Assembly (NCBI GenBank): GCA_903869365.1
Contig: CAIPYV010000033.1
Location: forward strand, 1-55,337
Source: an uncultured Chlorobiaceae bacterium
GTDB lineage: Bacteria > Bacteroidota > Chlorobiia > Chlorobiales > Chlorobiaceae
Direction: 5' to 3'
Length of the DNA: 55,337 nucleotides
Shown here in pieces: positions 7,513 through 15,661 of this stretch. Within the stretch, counting starts at the first letter, position 1. Every line of letters begins with the position of its first letter. Under the pieces are notes generated by a model. The model was not told the origin of the DNA. It saw nothing but the letters and a program-made list of their open reading frames with translations, and did no database searches. A program made the position numbers and the translations under genes.

Positions 7513-8967
7513 TTATTCCGGAATCAACCACCAGAACGGATAGCCCTTTGCTTTATGGAAAAAAATATAGTGAAGAATGAATTTCAGCCAATGTCCGGCA
7601 AGACCAGCCTCTCCAAGGGAGTAGTTCATGTCACGGCCCCATTCAGGATACTTTTTCCAGTCAGGGACTACCGGAAAGAGGGTCATTGAAGCTCCAAGGC
7701 CATCCAATGAACCAAAGCCGGCAGATACAACGCATGCTGCACCCATTCTACTCATCGATGCTTTATGGCGATGCTCTGTTGCTCCATGAATCTTTTCTGC
7801 AATATTCAGCGCCACAATTTTTCCCATAACACCGGAGGGCATGCCTGTACGAGGTGGCGTCGGAAATATCTGCCTACCGCTCGGGCTTGTCATAGGTTTC
7901 GAAATCGGGTGCGGAGGCGCAAAGGCAATACCCGGAGCATAGATGTTTTTGAAAAGAGGGTTCTGGTAGATCGTCGGCCAGTCTTCACCCTCCCAATCCT
8001 CAAAGGCCTTCGGTGTGTAATTTGCATCTACCTTCATGAACTTGTTCGGTGCAAACATGTTGTCGGTAATCTCCACACCACTCTTATCGAAAGCGGTCAT
8101 CCCTACGCCTGAGAAGGAAGGAATAAGCATGGCAAAATCAAACTCCTGGGTCAGTTCTTCACCTGCAAGCGTCTCGTAGTGCGCTTTGCCTGGCTCTACA
8201 TGATGAACCCCGGCTCGTCGGATCCAGTTGATGCCGTACTCAGCCATAATGGATTCCGTAAAGACCTTTGTCGGGGTGTAATAGCCTCCCCTGTTGATAA
8301 ATGCGCCTGCCATTCCAAAATCACCCAACTCATACTCATTGGATATCCAGGTAATCTGTGCTTTATCGCTCAGACCGCGTTTTGAAATCTCATAAGCCAC
8401 ATTCAGAATATATTCAAAGGCCGCACCCTGACAGGTTGACATTGCATGGCCAGTGCCGATCAGGATACGCTGCTTGTGACCAGCCTGCATCTTTTTGATA
8501 TTGTCCTGAAGGTGTTCCCAGGCATGGGCGGCATGGCTGTACGTGCACACCGAGAAGCTGTTTTTATCAGGACCAAGCCCCTCTGTTGCGTCGAAATTAA
8601 GCTTCGGACCGGTTGCATTGACCAGATAATCATAGTCAACGTTCTCCCTCTGGCCATTGCGCTGCGAGTCGGTGTACTCAATGGTAACATACCCTTTCTG
8701 GCTTTCCGCATCACCTTCGGGATGGATTTCAACCGCTTTGGCTTGTTTAAGCACAATGCCCCATCGGTTATAGACTTTTTTCAATTCAAAGCGGACATCA
8801 TCAATAGTCATCTGGCCGACACCGACCCAGATGTTTGAAGGAATCCACTGGTAGTAACTGTTCGGGGTTACAACGACGACCTCGTGATGTTTGCCAAGTT
8901 TCTTTTTGAGAAACGAAGCTGCTGTGTGGCCGGCAACTCCTGCTCCTAATACAACAACTTTTGCCAT
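7513..8967 (-). CDS. Sulfide:quinone oxidoreductase-type flavoprotein
   Basis: FAD enzyme that would oxidise sulfide to polysulfide or persulfide and reduce the quinone pool at the membrane. 484 residues. The N-terminal dinucleotide site is VVVLGAGVAGHTAA. Cys141 (SVCTYSHAAHAW), Cys179 (STCQGAAFEYILN) and Cys412 (AACVVSAG) match the three Cys expected in SQR enzymes. The C-terminal amphipathic region (WLKFILHYIFFHKAKGYPFWW) suits membrane attachment. I cannot assign the SQR type from sequence alone; type IV or VI (SqrD/SqrF-like) are candidates. The upstream DUF2892 gene (41 bp away) and the small frame downstream make a likely operon. Confidence 0.8.
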   Translation of the reverse strand: MAKVVVLGAGVAGHTAASFLKKKLGKHHEVVVVTPNSYYQWIPSNIWVGVGQMTIDDVRFELKKVYNRWGIVLKQAKAVEIHPEGDAESQKGYVTIEYTDSQRNGQRENVDYDYLVNATGPKLNFDATEGLGPDKNSFSVCTYSHAAHAWEHLQDNIKKMQAGHKQRILIGTGHAMSTCQGAAFEYILNVAYEISKRGLSDKAQITWISNEYELGDFGMAGAFINRGGYYTPTKVFTESIMAEYGINWIRRAGVHHVEPGKAHYETLAGEELTQEFDFAMLIPSFSGVGMTAFDKSGVEITDNMFAPNKFMKVDANYTPKAFEDWEGEDWPTIYQNPLFKNIYAPGIAFAPPHPISKPMTSPSGRQIFPTPPRTGMPSGVMGKIVALNIAEKIHGATEHRHKASMSRMGAACVVSAGFGSLDGLGASMTLFPVVPDWKKYPEWGRDMNYSLGEAGLAGHWLKFILHYIFFHKAKGYPFWWLIPE

Positions 8968-9008
8968 AGAGACTCCATGTTTTCAATGGTTTTGAATGAT
9001 CCTCTCAT

Positions 9009-9212
9009 CTACTTGAACGCATGACCGGGCACAACGCCGACAGCCTTGAGGATTTTGGCAAGCGGGCAGAACCCTGTAAATGCAGCCTGAAAAAGGTTTG
9101 CACCCACAAAACCAGTGAACCAGAGCCAGTTCTGGTTATGATAGACGGAGAGTAAAACGCTGGCAAAAATAAAAACACCGGCAATCGCAAACACAAGACG
9201 ATCAATATTCAT
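9009..9212 (-). CDS. DUF2892 small membrane protein
   Basis: 67 residues starting at ATG 9212 ([13 protein letters not shown]). An in-frame upstream extension to 9491 overlaps the FISUMP gene and is not family-like. Two helices are followed by [16 protein letters not shown], the family motif. It sits 41 bp upstream of the SQR-type gene on the same strand, in keeping with the frequent pairing of DUF2892 with sulfide and persulfide enzymes. Lacks the Cys-rich tail of the copy at 7010. Confidence 0.78.
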   Translation of the reverse strand: MNIDRLVFAIAGVFIFASVLLSVYHNQNWLWFTGFVGANLFQAAFTGFCPLAKILKAVGVVPGHAFK

Positions 9213-9291
9213 CGTGCAAAAAATTAAAAGGTTAAGGTGATTTTGTTTTGACAAATTTATAATTGCAAGCTGTATGCCCTCATAAAGCTGG

Positions 9292-9960
9292 TTAATCCTT
9301 GACGCATCGTACAGAAATACCGATATTTTTATTGGCCATGCCTCTTCGCAATGCAGCATCGAAGTAGCCCAGCGACCGACACCAGGCGCTCTTTGCGGTA
9401 GATTCCGTAGAAGACCATACTCTGCTGTATTCACCCGGCAGCATGAATTTCCCGTCGGTGTCCCGGCGAGCGCCAGCCGGAAGGGCGTCAAAACCGCTTA
9501 TGTTGCTTCTCTCGCTTTTCTGTTCCTTCCATATCGTTGCAGCTTTCAGCGTACCACCGGCAAGAGCACTTCCACCCAGCAGATCGCCGAGAGCGCTCCA
9601 TTCAGCATCAGTGGCCACATGCCACCCCTTCGGGGCAATGCCTCGCGGATCGTTGACTGCATACCAGTTATAGAGCTTTCCAAATAGTACGCCGTTTTTC
9701 TGCTTGTTATCGTTATAACACCAGGCGCCCGTTCTGAGCGTAGCCCACTCTTTGGGATTCCTGACTTCCGGAATGGCATCGCCGTTCCGGTAATGCGCAA
9801 CATCAAGATTTTTTCCAGTCCAGAGCATTGAGCCAGTCTGAACGGCAGGGTAGCTGTTCCCGTCTTGATCAACAACCTTCCGGGGTTGAGTGCTGCAGCC
9901 AGTCGAAAGAAGCAAGGCAGCAACTACTCCGGTTATGACAGAAAGTCTCCACCTATGCAT
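9292..9960 (-). CDS. FISUMP-domain lipoprotein
   Basis: About 222 residues from ATG 9960 ([11 protein letters not shown]); a start at 9981 is possible. The signal sequence ends in the lipobox LSTGC, so it is probably lipid-anchored. The rest matches the Fibrobacter succinogenes major paralogous (FISUMP) domain: [52 protein letters not shown] and a C-terminal ISVRCVKD. These cell-surface domains resemble the C-type lectin/FGE fold; function unknown. It is last gene of a run with a methyltransferase, SQR-like flavoprotein and OsmC, and overlaps the methyltransferase end by a few bases. Confidence 0.75.
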   Translation of the reverse strand: MHRWRLSVITGVVAALLLSTGCSTQPRKVVDQDGNSYPAVQTGSMLWTGKNLDVAHYRNGDAIPEVRNPKEWATLRTGAWCYNDNKQKNGVLFGKLYNWYAVNDPRGIAPKGWHVATDAEWSALGDLLGGSALAGGTLKAATIWKEQKSERSNISGFDALPAGARRDTDGKFMLPGEYSRVWSSTESTAKSAWCRSLGYFDAALRRGMANKNIGISVRCVKD

Positions 9961-10696
9961 TATGCTGCAGTTGACCATCAATTTTAGTGGCAGTAACCAG
10001 AAAGATCGTATATGAGGCCGGTACGCCCGATCTGTTTATTTTTTTCAAGGTGTGAATCGTCTCAAACGATTGTGGCTCCAGGCCCGCAGCATGCAGCATT
10101 GCCGCAAGTCCGTCACGCTCAAACCCGTGATGCACCTTCTCAAGAGGGTCATCATGAAACAGGCCGTCCTCCTCCTCAAGGTCAGCAATACAGATCGTGC
10201 CGCCAGGAGAGAGCAGCTGCGAAATCCGGCTTAAAAACCCTGCGGTATCTCCGATATGGTGCAGGGTCATGCTGCAGTACAGCAGATCAAAACGTTGTTC
10301 ATCAAGAACGCTCTCAGAAGGTGATAAAAGATCAAGGCAGCTCACGTCGATGTTTGTTATCCCGAAGGTATCGATCTTATCCTGCAGTACCGCCACCATT
10401 TCCCGGGAGGTATCAACGGCATGAAGCTTCTGCACCAGCGGAGCAATTGCAAGCGAGACCAACCCCGTGCCGCAGCCGAATTCCAGGGCAAGCATGCTCT
10501 TTGCAGGCTTTGCTGCTGCAATGATTGCGTGAGCAACACACGCTGCAAGCGCTTTGCGTTGAGGGTTGTCATCCCACTGCCGGGCTTCCCGATTAAATTT
10601 ATCAGGACTGTTCCATGTGCCGGACGTTGTCTGCTCCATCGGCAAATCCTGTTCGCTATGGCTGTGTGTCGGTTTTCCGACCAGATTATTGTTCAT
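9953..10696 (-). CDS. Class I SAM-dependent methyltransferase
   Basis: 247 residues. Motif I is ALEFGCGTGLVSLAIA (residues about 69-84), an acidic residue ends the next strand (LHAVDTS), and LLYCSMTLHHIGD and GGTICIADLEEEDG follow the methyltransferase-11 pattern. Substrate cannot be read from sequence. It overlaps the SQR-like gene by 4 bp (10693-10696) and precedes the FISUMP gene, so it is translationally coupled in an operon with redox sulfur functions. A thiol- or small-molecule methylating role is only a guess. Confidence 0.8.
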   Translation of the reverse strand: MNNNLVGKPTHSHSEQDLPMEQTTSGTWNSPDKFNREARQWDDNPQRKALAACVAHAIIAAAKPAKSMLALEFGCGTGLVSLAIAPLVQKLHAVDTSREMVAVLQDKIDTFGITNIDVSCLDLLSPSESVLDEQRFDLLYCSMTLHHIGDTAGFLSRISQLLSPGGTICIADLEEEDGLFHDDPLEKVHHGFERDGLAAMLHAAGLEPQSFETIHTLKKINRSGVPASYTIFLVTATKIDGQLQHNA

Positions 10697-11844
10697 AACC
10701 AGCGTTTTGAAAATTTATAAGAGTGGCCCCAGCTTTGTTTCAGCCAGTGACCGACAATCGGCAGCGGGATAAACACCTCCCTGAGGCTGTTCTTAAAGAC
10801 AAAACCGGCGCCATCGCCCATATCCATCACACAAAGCACATTCAGATGAGCCTGATACCCCTTCATGGCGCCCTGCCGTCCCGAATGCTCTATGGCAGCA
10901 TTAAAAGCGGCATTCCCGGCCATTAACTCAGCAATGTGCCCCTGCTTGGCTTTCCATTCCGGGCCTTCAAGAGCAGCCGCATCGCCGACGGCATACCATC
11001 CCTTGACTCCCTCAATCCGGCAGAAATCATCAATACGGATAAACCCCGCACTGCTTTGAGGGAGGTTTGATTGCATGATGACGGCATCACCCTCACCGGC
11101 GGGGATAAACATGGTGAGGTCACTTTCAAGCTTACTCCGGTCTTCAAAAACAACACCATCCGGTTCAAACCGACTGATTTTTTTGCCGTAACGGGTCGCA
11201 ATGTTTTTGGCTTTTAACAGGGCTGCCATGGCCGAAAGAGCTTTTTTCCCCATTCGCGCACCAGGCTCGGCCATAGGCGCAAAAAAGGTCAACTCGAATT
11301 GGTCACGGATACCCAGTGTCTTCAGGTGATAATGCAGGTTGAAAAGCAGTTCAAATCCAGGGCCGCCACGCACCGCGCTGTTATCTTTGGGATTACCGCC
11401 AAATCCGAAGGCAATCCTGCCGCCTCCGCGAGCAACCAGCGTCTCAATCTTTGCCTTCAGGCGCAGCGACTCTTCAGGCTTGCCGCAAATGGAACAGGTA
11501 TGCTCAATACCCTCATGCTTCAGCTTCGCAGCGCCGAGCGCGACAACCACAAGAGCGGGGGAGTCATGAACACCCTCCTTTTCAAGGGTGACGGTTCGAG
11601 CGTCGCCATCAAGCCCGACAACCCTGTCGATCGTCAGAGAAAAACCGTGCTTGCGGGCCAGTTTCCGGAGCGGCATCGAAACATCCTTGAACGCCATGTT
11701 CCCGACCGGAATCCAGATCGCCAGCGGATAGATAAACAGATAGTCCCGTTCCGAAACCAGCTCAACCTCAAACCCTTGTTTCCGAAAAGCAATGGCAGAA
11801 GCAACACCGCCAATGCCACCACCCAGAATCAGCACCTTATGCAT
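10693..11844 (-). CDS. SQR-like FAD oxidoreductase, atypical
   Basis: 383 residues. Rossmann motif ILGGGIGGVASAIAF, FAD-binding GWYAVGDAAALEGP near residue 300, and a C-terminal segment (LREVFIPLPIVGHWLKQSW) like SQR membrane anchors. The CVMDMGDG motif keeps the C-terminal redox Cys region, and HTCSICGKPEES gives a CxxC near residue 116. The central Cys of SQR is replaced (SAVRGGPGFELLF), so chemistry may differ from classical sulfide oxidation. It lies 3 bp downstream of the osmC-like gene and overlaps the methyltransferase, forming osmC-flavoprotein-methyltransferase-FISUMP. The upstream operator dyad at 12344 suggests control by the CstR-like repressor. Confidence 0.75.
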   Translation of the reverse strand: MHKVLILGGGIGGVASAIAFRKQGFEVELVSERDYLFIYPLAIWIPVGNMAFKDVSMPLRKLARKHGFSLTIDRVVGLDGDARTVTLEKEGVHDSPALVVVALGAAKLKHEGIEHTCSICGKPEESLRLKAKIETLVARGGGRIAFGFGGNPKDNSAVRGGPGFELLFNLHYHLKTLGIRDQFELTFFAPMAEPGARMGKKALSAMAALLKAKNIATRYGKKISRFEPDGVVFEDRSKLESDLTMFIPAGEGDAVIMQSNLPQSSAGFIRIDDFCRIEGVKGWYAVGDAAALEGPEWKAKQGHIAELMAGNAAFNAAIEHSGRQGAMKGYQAHLNVLCVMDMGDGAGFVFKNSLREVFIPLPIVGHWLKQSWGHSYKFSKRWL

Positions 11845-11847
11845 AGC

Positions 11848-12249
11848 TCAGCGCGTTACCGTAGTGACGACAAACTCAGGAGGCGATTGAATATGCTTCT
11901 TTACCGCACACAGATTAGCCGCACTGATAATGGCATCCTTGTATTTTTCAGGAAAATCCTGTGGCAGTTCAATGGCAATCTCGATTTTTCCTATCCCACG
12001 CCCCGACTCATGAACCGTATGAGACTGAACAATGCGGATATCATCGGTCGGGATACCTCTGCTCTGGCAGAAGGAGAGGACAAAGATGCCGGCACAGGTG
12101 CCGATTGAAGCAAGAAAAAGAGTAAAAGGCTCAGGCGCAGAACCCTCGCCGCCGGCATATTTCGACTGGTCTGTATGGATGGTAAAGCCGTTAAACTCGG
12201 CATTCACCTTCTTTCCACCCCCGAACGATACAATCATTTCGCTTTTCAT
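11848..12249 (-). CDS. OsmC-family protein
   Basis: 133 residues with the OsmC fold markers GGEGSAPEPFTLFLASIGTCAGIFVLSFCQSRGI: the first Cys in GTCAG and the second in the NLCAVKKHI region are the redox pair of OsmC/Ohr proteins that reduce peroxides or react with persulfides. First gene of an operon with an SQR-like flavoprotein 3 bp downstream. The divergent region to the NifX-like gene has the CstR-type dyad. A role in removing organic peroxide or reactive sulfur fits both family and neighbours. Confidence 0.8.
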   Translation of the reverse strand: MKSEMIVSFGGGKKVNAEFNGFTIHTDQSKYAGGEGSAPEPFTLFLASIGTCAGIFVLSFCQSRGIPTDDIRIVQSHTVHESGRGIGKIEIAIELPQDFPEKYKDAIISAANLCAVKKHIQSPPEFVVTTVTR

Positions 12250-12343
12250 AAATAAGATAAGAGTGACAAAAGTTCTTTCCAGGCCGGAACCTGAACAAAA
12301 AAAAACGGTTGTTTTTATTCCGTTAATTTATCATTTTATACCT

Positions 12344-12360
12344 ATACCCTGTATTGGTAT
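12344..12360. promoter_or_regulatory. Candidate CstR/CsoR-type operator, site 2
   Basis: TATACC-N7-GGTATA dyad (core ATACC/GGTAT), same arms and spacing as the site beside the CsoR/CstR-like gene. It lies between the osmC-like gene (starts 12249, minus) and the NifX-like gene (about 12436, plus), so it could control either or both. The central bases differ by only two positions from site 1. Confidence 0.6.
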
Positions 12361-12435
12361 AAATCCATTATATGCATCGTTTCCCTAATCTGCAAGTCAT
12401 AGACCATTTATTATGAAACCGTTCCTGTTTTTTTG

Positions 12436-12852
12436 ATGGTTGGACCATTAGAAGAACAGGGCGGTAAAAACTCAAGAATGAGTGAGCATTTCGGAAGCGC
12501 CCCATATTATGCTGTTGCCGATACCGGTGCGGGTTCTTTTGAAATCATTACGAATACCTCAATGCATCACGATCACGGGCAGTGCACCCCTGCAGATTTT
12601 TTTGCAGAACTTGGAGTCAGCGCATTGATCTGTATCGGCATCGGGGCCGGGGCTATAGCAAAACTTCGGATGCTCGGAATTGATCTCTTTATGGTTCATT
12701 CTGCACATAAAGCATCAAAAAAGATGGCTGTTTATTCGGCCATCTTTTTTGATATGGATAACTCGGATCATCATATTCTCTACTCAATTCTGAAAAGTAC
12801 CTCCCCGAAAGAAATAGAGTTCATGATCTTATACCTTAAAGATCACAGCTGA
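12436..12852 (+). CDS. NifX/NifB-C-like protein with abnormal ends
   Basis: The central part matches the dinitrogenase iron-molybdenum cofactor family: [25 protein letters not shown], the [11 protein letters not shown] His/Cys cluster and [22 protein letters not shown]. These small proteins bind Fe-S or other metal clusters. The N-terminus is short by a few residues versus the usual MKIAVPLE start and lacks a clear ribosome site; an ATG at 12414 opens a frame that stops after seven codons at a T-run, consistent with an indel. From about residue 93 the protein loses family similarity where a perfect terminator-like hairpin (12714-12753) is read through. The 3' end overlaps the flavodiiron gene by 17 bp. 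It may be a decaying gene. Confidence 0.6.
   Translation: MVGPLEEQGGKNSRMSEHFGSAPYYAVADTGAGSFEIITNTSMHHDHGQCTPADFFAELGVSALICIGIGAGAIAKLRMLGIDLFMVHSAHKASKKMAVYSAIFFDMDNSDHHILYSILKSTSPKEIEFMILYLKDHS
12714..12753. terminator. Perfect bidirectional terminator hairpin inside ORF
   Basis: Two 15-bp arms, ATCAAAAAAGATGGC and its exact reverse complement, enclose a 10-base loop. A GC-containing stem flanked by A and T runs gives an intrinsic terminator on both strands. It lies 83 bp beyond the stop of the flavodiiron gene (minus) and within the 3' part of the NifX-like frame. Confidence 0.7.
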
Positions 12853-14059
12853 GCTGATACATTGCAATCATTCTTTCAGCAAAAGCCTTCCCGAAAGCGT
12901 TGCACAGCGCAAATTCCTCATCATGAGGTTTGAACTTCACCCTGACGTTCTGATCAAAAACCTTCAGCTTCAGCATTGAAAAATTTGTTTCTATCATCTT
13001 GACAGCCTCGCCGCTCCATCCAAAAGAGCCGAATGCTGCACCAAGCTTGCCCTTGTCTCGAATAGGATTAATGGCGGCGAAGAGTTGATAAATCTGAGGC
13101 AGAATGTTCTGGTTTAAGGTTGGAGACCCTACAATAATGCCCGAACAGTGAGCAATTTTATCCTCAAGGTTTGAAAAGGATACCGTTTCAATATCACAGA
13201 TATCAAGAGTGAAGTCACACGACAGCCTCAAACCGTCAGCAATCTTTTCAGCCATAAGAGTTGTATTTTCATAGGCGGACACATAGGCTATCAGGATGTT
13301 TTTTTCGTGCGGCATGGCAATGGCCTTGGTAGCATAGCTCCATGAAAGATCAACACACTCCTGCCAGTAAGATCGCAGGATAGGGCCATGGCCGGGGCAG
13401 ATGATCTTGATATCAAGGGGTTTGATTTTTTCAATGGCCTGCAGCATGTACTTGCTGAAAGGTCTCAGTATGGCATCAAAATAGTGGGCGAAAGCATCGT
13501 TAAAATTACCGACAGCATCATCGAACATTGCGTCATGGCAGAAATGAGAACCGAATGAGTCGCAGGTGAAGAGCACCTGGTCTTCCTCCAGCCAGGTGTA
13601 GATGGTGTCAGGCCAGTGCAGGTTCGGCGCATTGATGAAATGCAACGTTTTATTGCCGAGACTCAGGGTATCGCCGGTTTTCACGACAAGTGACTTGAAG
13701 TCATGACCAGTCTGATCGCGCAGGAACTTGATGGCATTACCACTGCCGACGACGATGGCGTTCGGCGCTACGGCAAGCAGGTTTTTGACATTGCCGGAAT
13801 GGTCGGGTTCCGTATGGTCGACAATGATGTAAGCGATATCAGCCGGATCAACAACCTGTTTTATTTTAGCCAGATATTCTGGCCAGAACTTCTCCTTGGT
13901 TGTTTCTATGATTGTTTTTTTCTCGGCATTGATAAAATAGGAATTATAGGTGGTTCCGTATTTTGTTTCCATCACAATATCGAACGTGATAAGGCCTGGA
14001 TCCAGAACACCTATCCAACTGACATCACTGGTAATGGGGAGTACTTTATTGTCGGTCAT
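12836..14059 (-). CDS. Flavodiiron protein (rubredoxin:oxygen/NO reductase, FprA type)
   Basis: Reduces O2 to water or NO to N2O in anaerobes, taking electrons from rubredoxin or NADH systems. 407 residues from ATG 14059 ([10 protein letters not shown], preceded by an AGAG purine run); an extension to 14107 is less likely. The beta-lactamase-like diiron domain carries H82-x-E84-x-D86-H87 (HTEPDHSGN), then [26 protein letters not shown] and ICPGHGPI. The flavodoxin domain starts about residue 255 ([12 protein letters not shown]). The CstR-type dyad lies 109 bp upstream. The rubrerythrin at 51833 is a functional cousin in oxygen defence. Confidence 0.9.
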   Translation of the reverse strand: MTDNKVLPITSDVSWIGVLDPGLITFDIVMETKYGTTYNSYFINAEKKTIIETTKEKFWPEYLAKIKQVVDPADIAYIIVDHTEPDHSGNVKNLLAVAPNAIVVGSGNAIKFLRDQTGHDFKSLVVKTGDTLSLGNKTLHFINAPNLHWPDTIYTWLEEDQVLFTCDSFGSHFCHDAMFDDAVGNFNDAFAHYFDAILRPFSKYMLQAIEKIKPLDIKIICPGHGPILRSYWQECVDLSWSYATKAIAMPHEKNILIAYVSAYENTTLMAEKIADGLRLSCDFTLDICDIETVSFSNLEDKIAHCSGIIVGSPTLNQNILPQIYQLFAAINPIRDKGKLGAAFGSFGWSGEAVKMIETNFSMLKLKVFDQNVRVKFKPHDEEFALCNAFGKAFAERMIAMYQLSCDL

Positions 14060-14167
14060 ATTTATTCTCTGGAGTTGATTAACGTGTTGAAAATATTTTA
14101 TAATCAATTGTTTAGAAGCAAGTTATAGAGTACGATCAAAGTTGCGGACCAAAAGATATCAATACAT

Positions 14168-14184
14168 ATACCCTGTATCGGTAT
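14168..14184. promoter_or_regulatory. Candidate CstR/CsoR-type operator, site 3
   Basis: Third TATACC-N7-GGTATA dyad, matching sites 1 and 2 in arm and spacing and differing from site 2 at one central base. It lies upstream of the flavodiiron gene (start 14059, minus), the only gene it is placed to control. Confidence 0.6.
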
Positions 14185-14222
14185 AAAGCTACAAAAATTA
14201 ATGAAAAGATCAATTCTTGTCT

Positions 14223-14262
14223 GAAAAAAAAGCGTAAAGCGTTTTTAACCCCATTAACGCTT
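14223..14262 (-). terminator. Predicted intrinsic terminator, minus strand
   Basis: On the minus strand a 7-bp stem (AAGCGTT/AACGCTT, loop 12 bases, 14262-14237) is followed by a run of eight T (A-run at 14224-14231 on the plus strand). It lies about 125 bp beyond the stop of the methyltransferase that ends the sox cluster, so it may end that transcript before the flavodiiron promoter. Confidence 0.5.
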
Positions 14263-14387
14263 CATGGCTGAGAGTCGGTAAGGTTCTCATCAGGCACTTA
14301 TCGAACCAGCATATCCGTGCCCGCCTTTATTCCCATTTTTTTCAAGGAAATTGGAGCAAGGGATTGGCCGATTAAAAAAGGATGTTC

Positions 14388-15014
14388 TTAGCGTTTCTGA
14401 AAATAGCAGTACATAAATTGCTGAGTTACACCTGATGGTGTTACATGAGATTCTTTCTCGTGTTGGATCAGGTTGAACGAATCACCAAATTCAGCATGTA
14501 ATTCATTTGAACTATAGCGTCTTGCTTGTAGTCCGCTGCATTGTATCGGACCATCTTCGGCAAATGTTGCAACGATGATGTAAGCTCCAGGCTTGATAGC
14601 TCTTCTCATGAGCTGAACATACTTTTGCCGATCTTCCTTTGCGGTAAGAAAGTGAAACACTGCTCGATCATGCCACAGCTCATAGGTATTATCAGCAAGT
14701 TCCGCCTCCAGAATATTGGCTTCCAGCCACTCCACTTGCTTACTTCTCTCTGAACCGATATGGTTTTTGGCAGCGGCAATTGCTGCCGAAGAAAGATCAA
14801 GAACGGTAAGATTCGAATAACCATCGACAAGCAAATCAAGCACAAGCGTTGAGGCCCCCCCACCAACATCAATGATCGGGGCTGATAATTCAAGGCCGGT
14901 TTGCTTGATCAATTGTAAAGAGTGCACTGCATGTGCCTGATACCAGCTAACAGAACCTGTTGACTTTGTCTTATAAACATGTTCCCAATGCTCTTTAGCT
15001 TGCATAGTATTCAT
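14388..15014 (-). CDS. Class I SAM-dependent methyltransferase at end of sox cluster
   Basis: About 208 residues from ATG 15014 (MNTMQAKEHWEHVYKTK); the track-length start at 15038 adds eight hydrophobic residues and looks spurious. Motifs: EHWEHVYKTKSTGSVSWYQ, motif I IIDVGGGASTLVLDLL, LTVLDLS, YELWHDRAVFHFL and GAYIIVATFAEDGPIQCSGL. This matches a family of small thiopurine- or thiol-like methyltransferases, also found beside rhodanese genes. It follows soxW by about 70 bp on the same strand, so may be co-transcribed. Substrate unknown; methylation of a sulfur compound is a reasonable guess only. Confidence 0.78.
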   Translation of the reverse strand: MNTMQAKEHWEHVYKTKSTGSVSWYQAHAVHSLQLIKQTGLELSAPIIDVGGGASTLVLDLLVDGYSNLTVLDLSSAAIAAAKNHIGSERSKQVEWLEANILEAELADNTYELWHDRAVFHFLTAKEDRQKYVQLMRRAIKPGAYIIVATFAEDGPIQCSGLQARRYSSNELHAEFGDSFNLIQHEKESHVTPSGVTQQFMYCYFQKR

Positions 15015-15085
15015 GAGTAATGGGAAAAATGAAAACAACCAACGTTTGGGATCAATTAGAGAAAATTGAAAGGAAGCATCGGCCC

Positions 15086-15634
15086 TTACTTTTTCAAAGG
15101 GCTTTGAAGTGTTTGAAGAATAAAGTGTTCTAATTCATCTTTTGTTTGCACACCGGGTCGAACAGTAAGAAGTTTGCCATCCCTCCCTATAGCAAAAAGC
15201 AGAGGAATCATACGCACCCCACCACTGACCTGTCGGCTGAAGGCGTTGATGATGTTCTTGTCAGCCATGATTACCGGATAATTGATATCATATTCCCAGA
15301 TTAAATCATGCATGGATTTATCGTTATCCTTATACGCCATACCGATAAATGTAAACCCCTTACTCTCATATTTTTTTTGCAAGGCAACTATGTCAGGAAT
15401 CTCACTGCGACAGTAGGGACACCAGGAAGCAAAAAAATTAACAATATAGCCCTGCCCCAAAAGCTTGTCACTGGAAAGATGAAGCCCCTGCAAACTTTTT
15501 TCTGAAAAAAATGGAGCAGTGACAACTTCTTCAGAAACTTTATCAGCAGACTGTGCAGCAGCTTCCTGATATGACGATACTGAACATGCAGTCACGAACA
15601 TCAGCGCCGTAAGTAATAATAATCGAACACTCAT
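15086..15634 (-). CDS. soxW: SoxW: periplasmic thioredoxin-like lipoprotein
   Basis: Thiol-disulfide oxidoreductase of the TlpA/ResA type that keeps SoxY or the Sox proteins in the right thiol state. 182 residues. Signal with lipobox VTAC (Cys17), so membrane-anchored. Active site ASWCPYCRSEIP near residue 72 and the cis-Pro region RMIPLLFAIG. It lies 27 bp downstream of soxB, at the end of soxJXYZAKBW as in other green sulfur bacteria. Confidence 0.85.
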   Translation of the reverse strand: MSVRLLLLTALMFVTACSVSSYQEAAAQSADKVSEEVVTAPFFSEKSLQGLHLSSDKLLGQGYIVNFFASWCPYCRSEIPDIVALQKKYESKGFTFIGMAYKDNDKSMHDLIWEYDINYPVIMADKNIINAFSRQVSGGVRMIPLLFAIGRDGKLLTVRPGVQTKDELEHFILQTLQSPLKK

Positions 15635-15661
15635 CGCATAAAAAAATTCGTAATATTTTTA

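Noticed and set aside
9213-9491. Upstream extension of the DUF2892 frame
   Set aside because: Overlaps the FISUMP gene and has no family similarity; the family start is at 9212.
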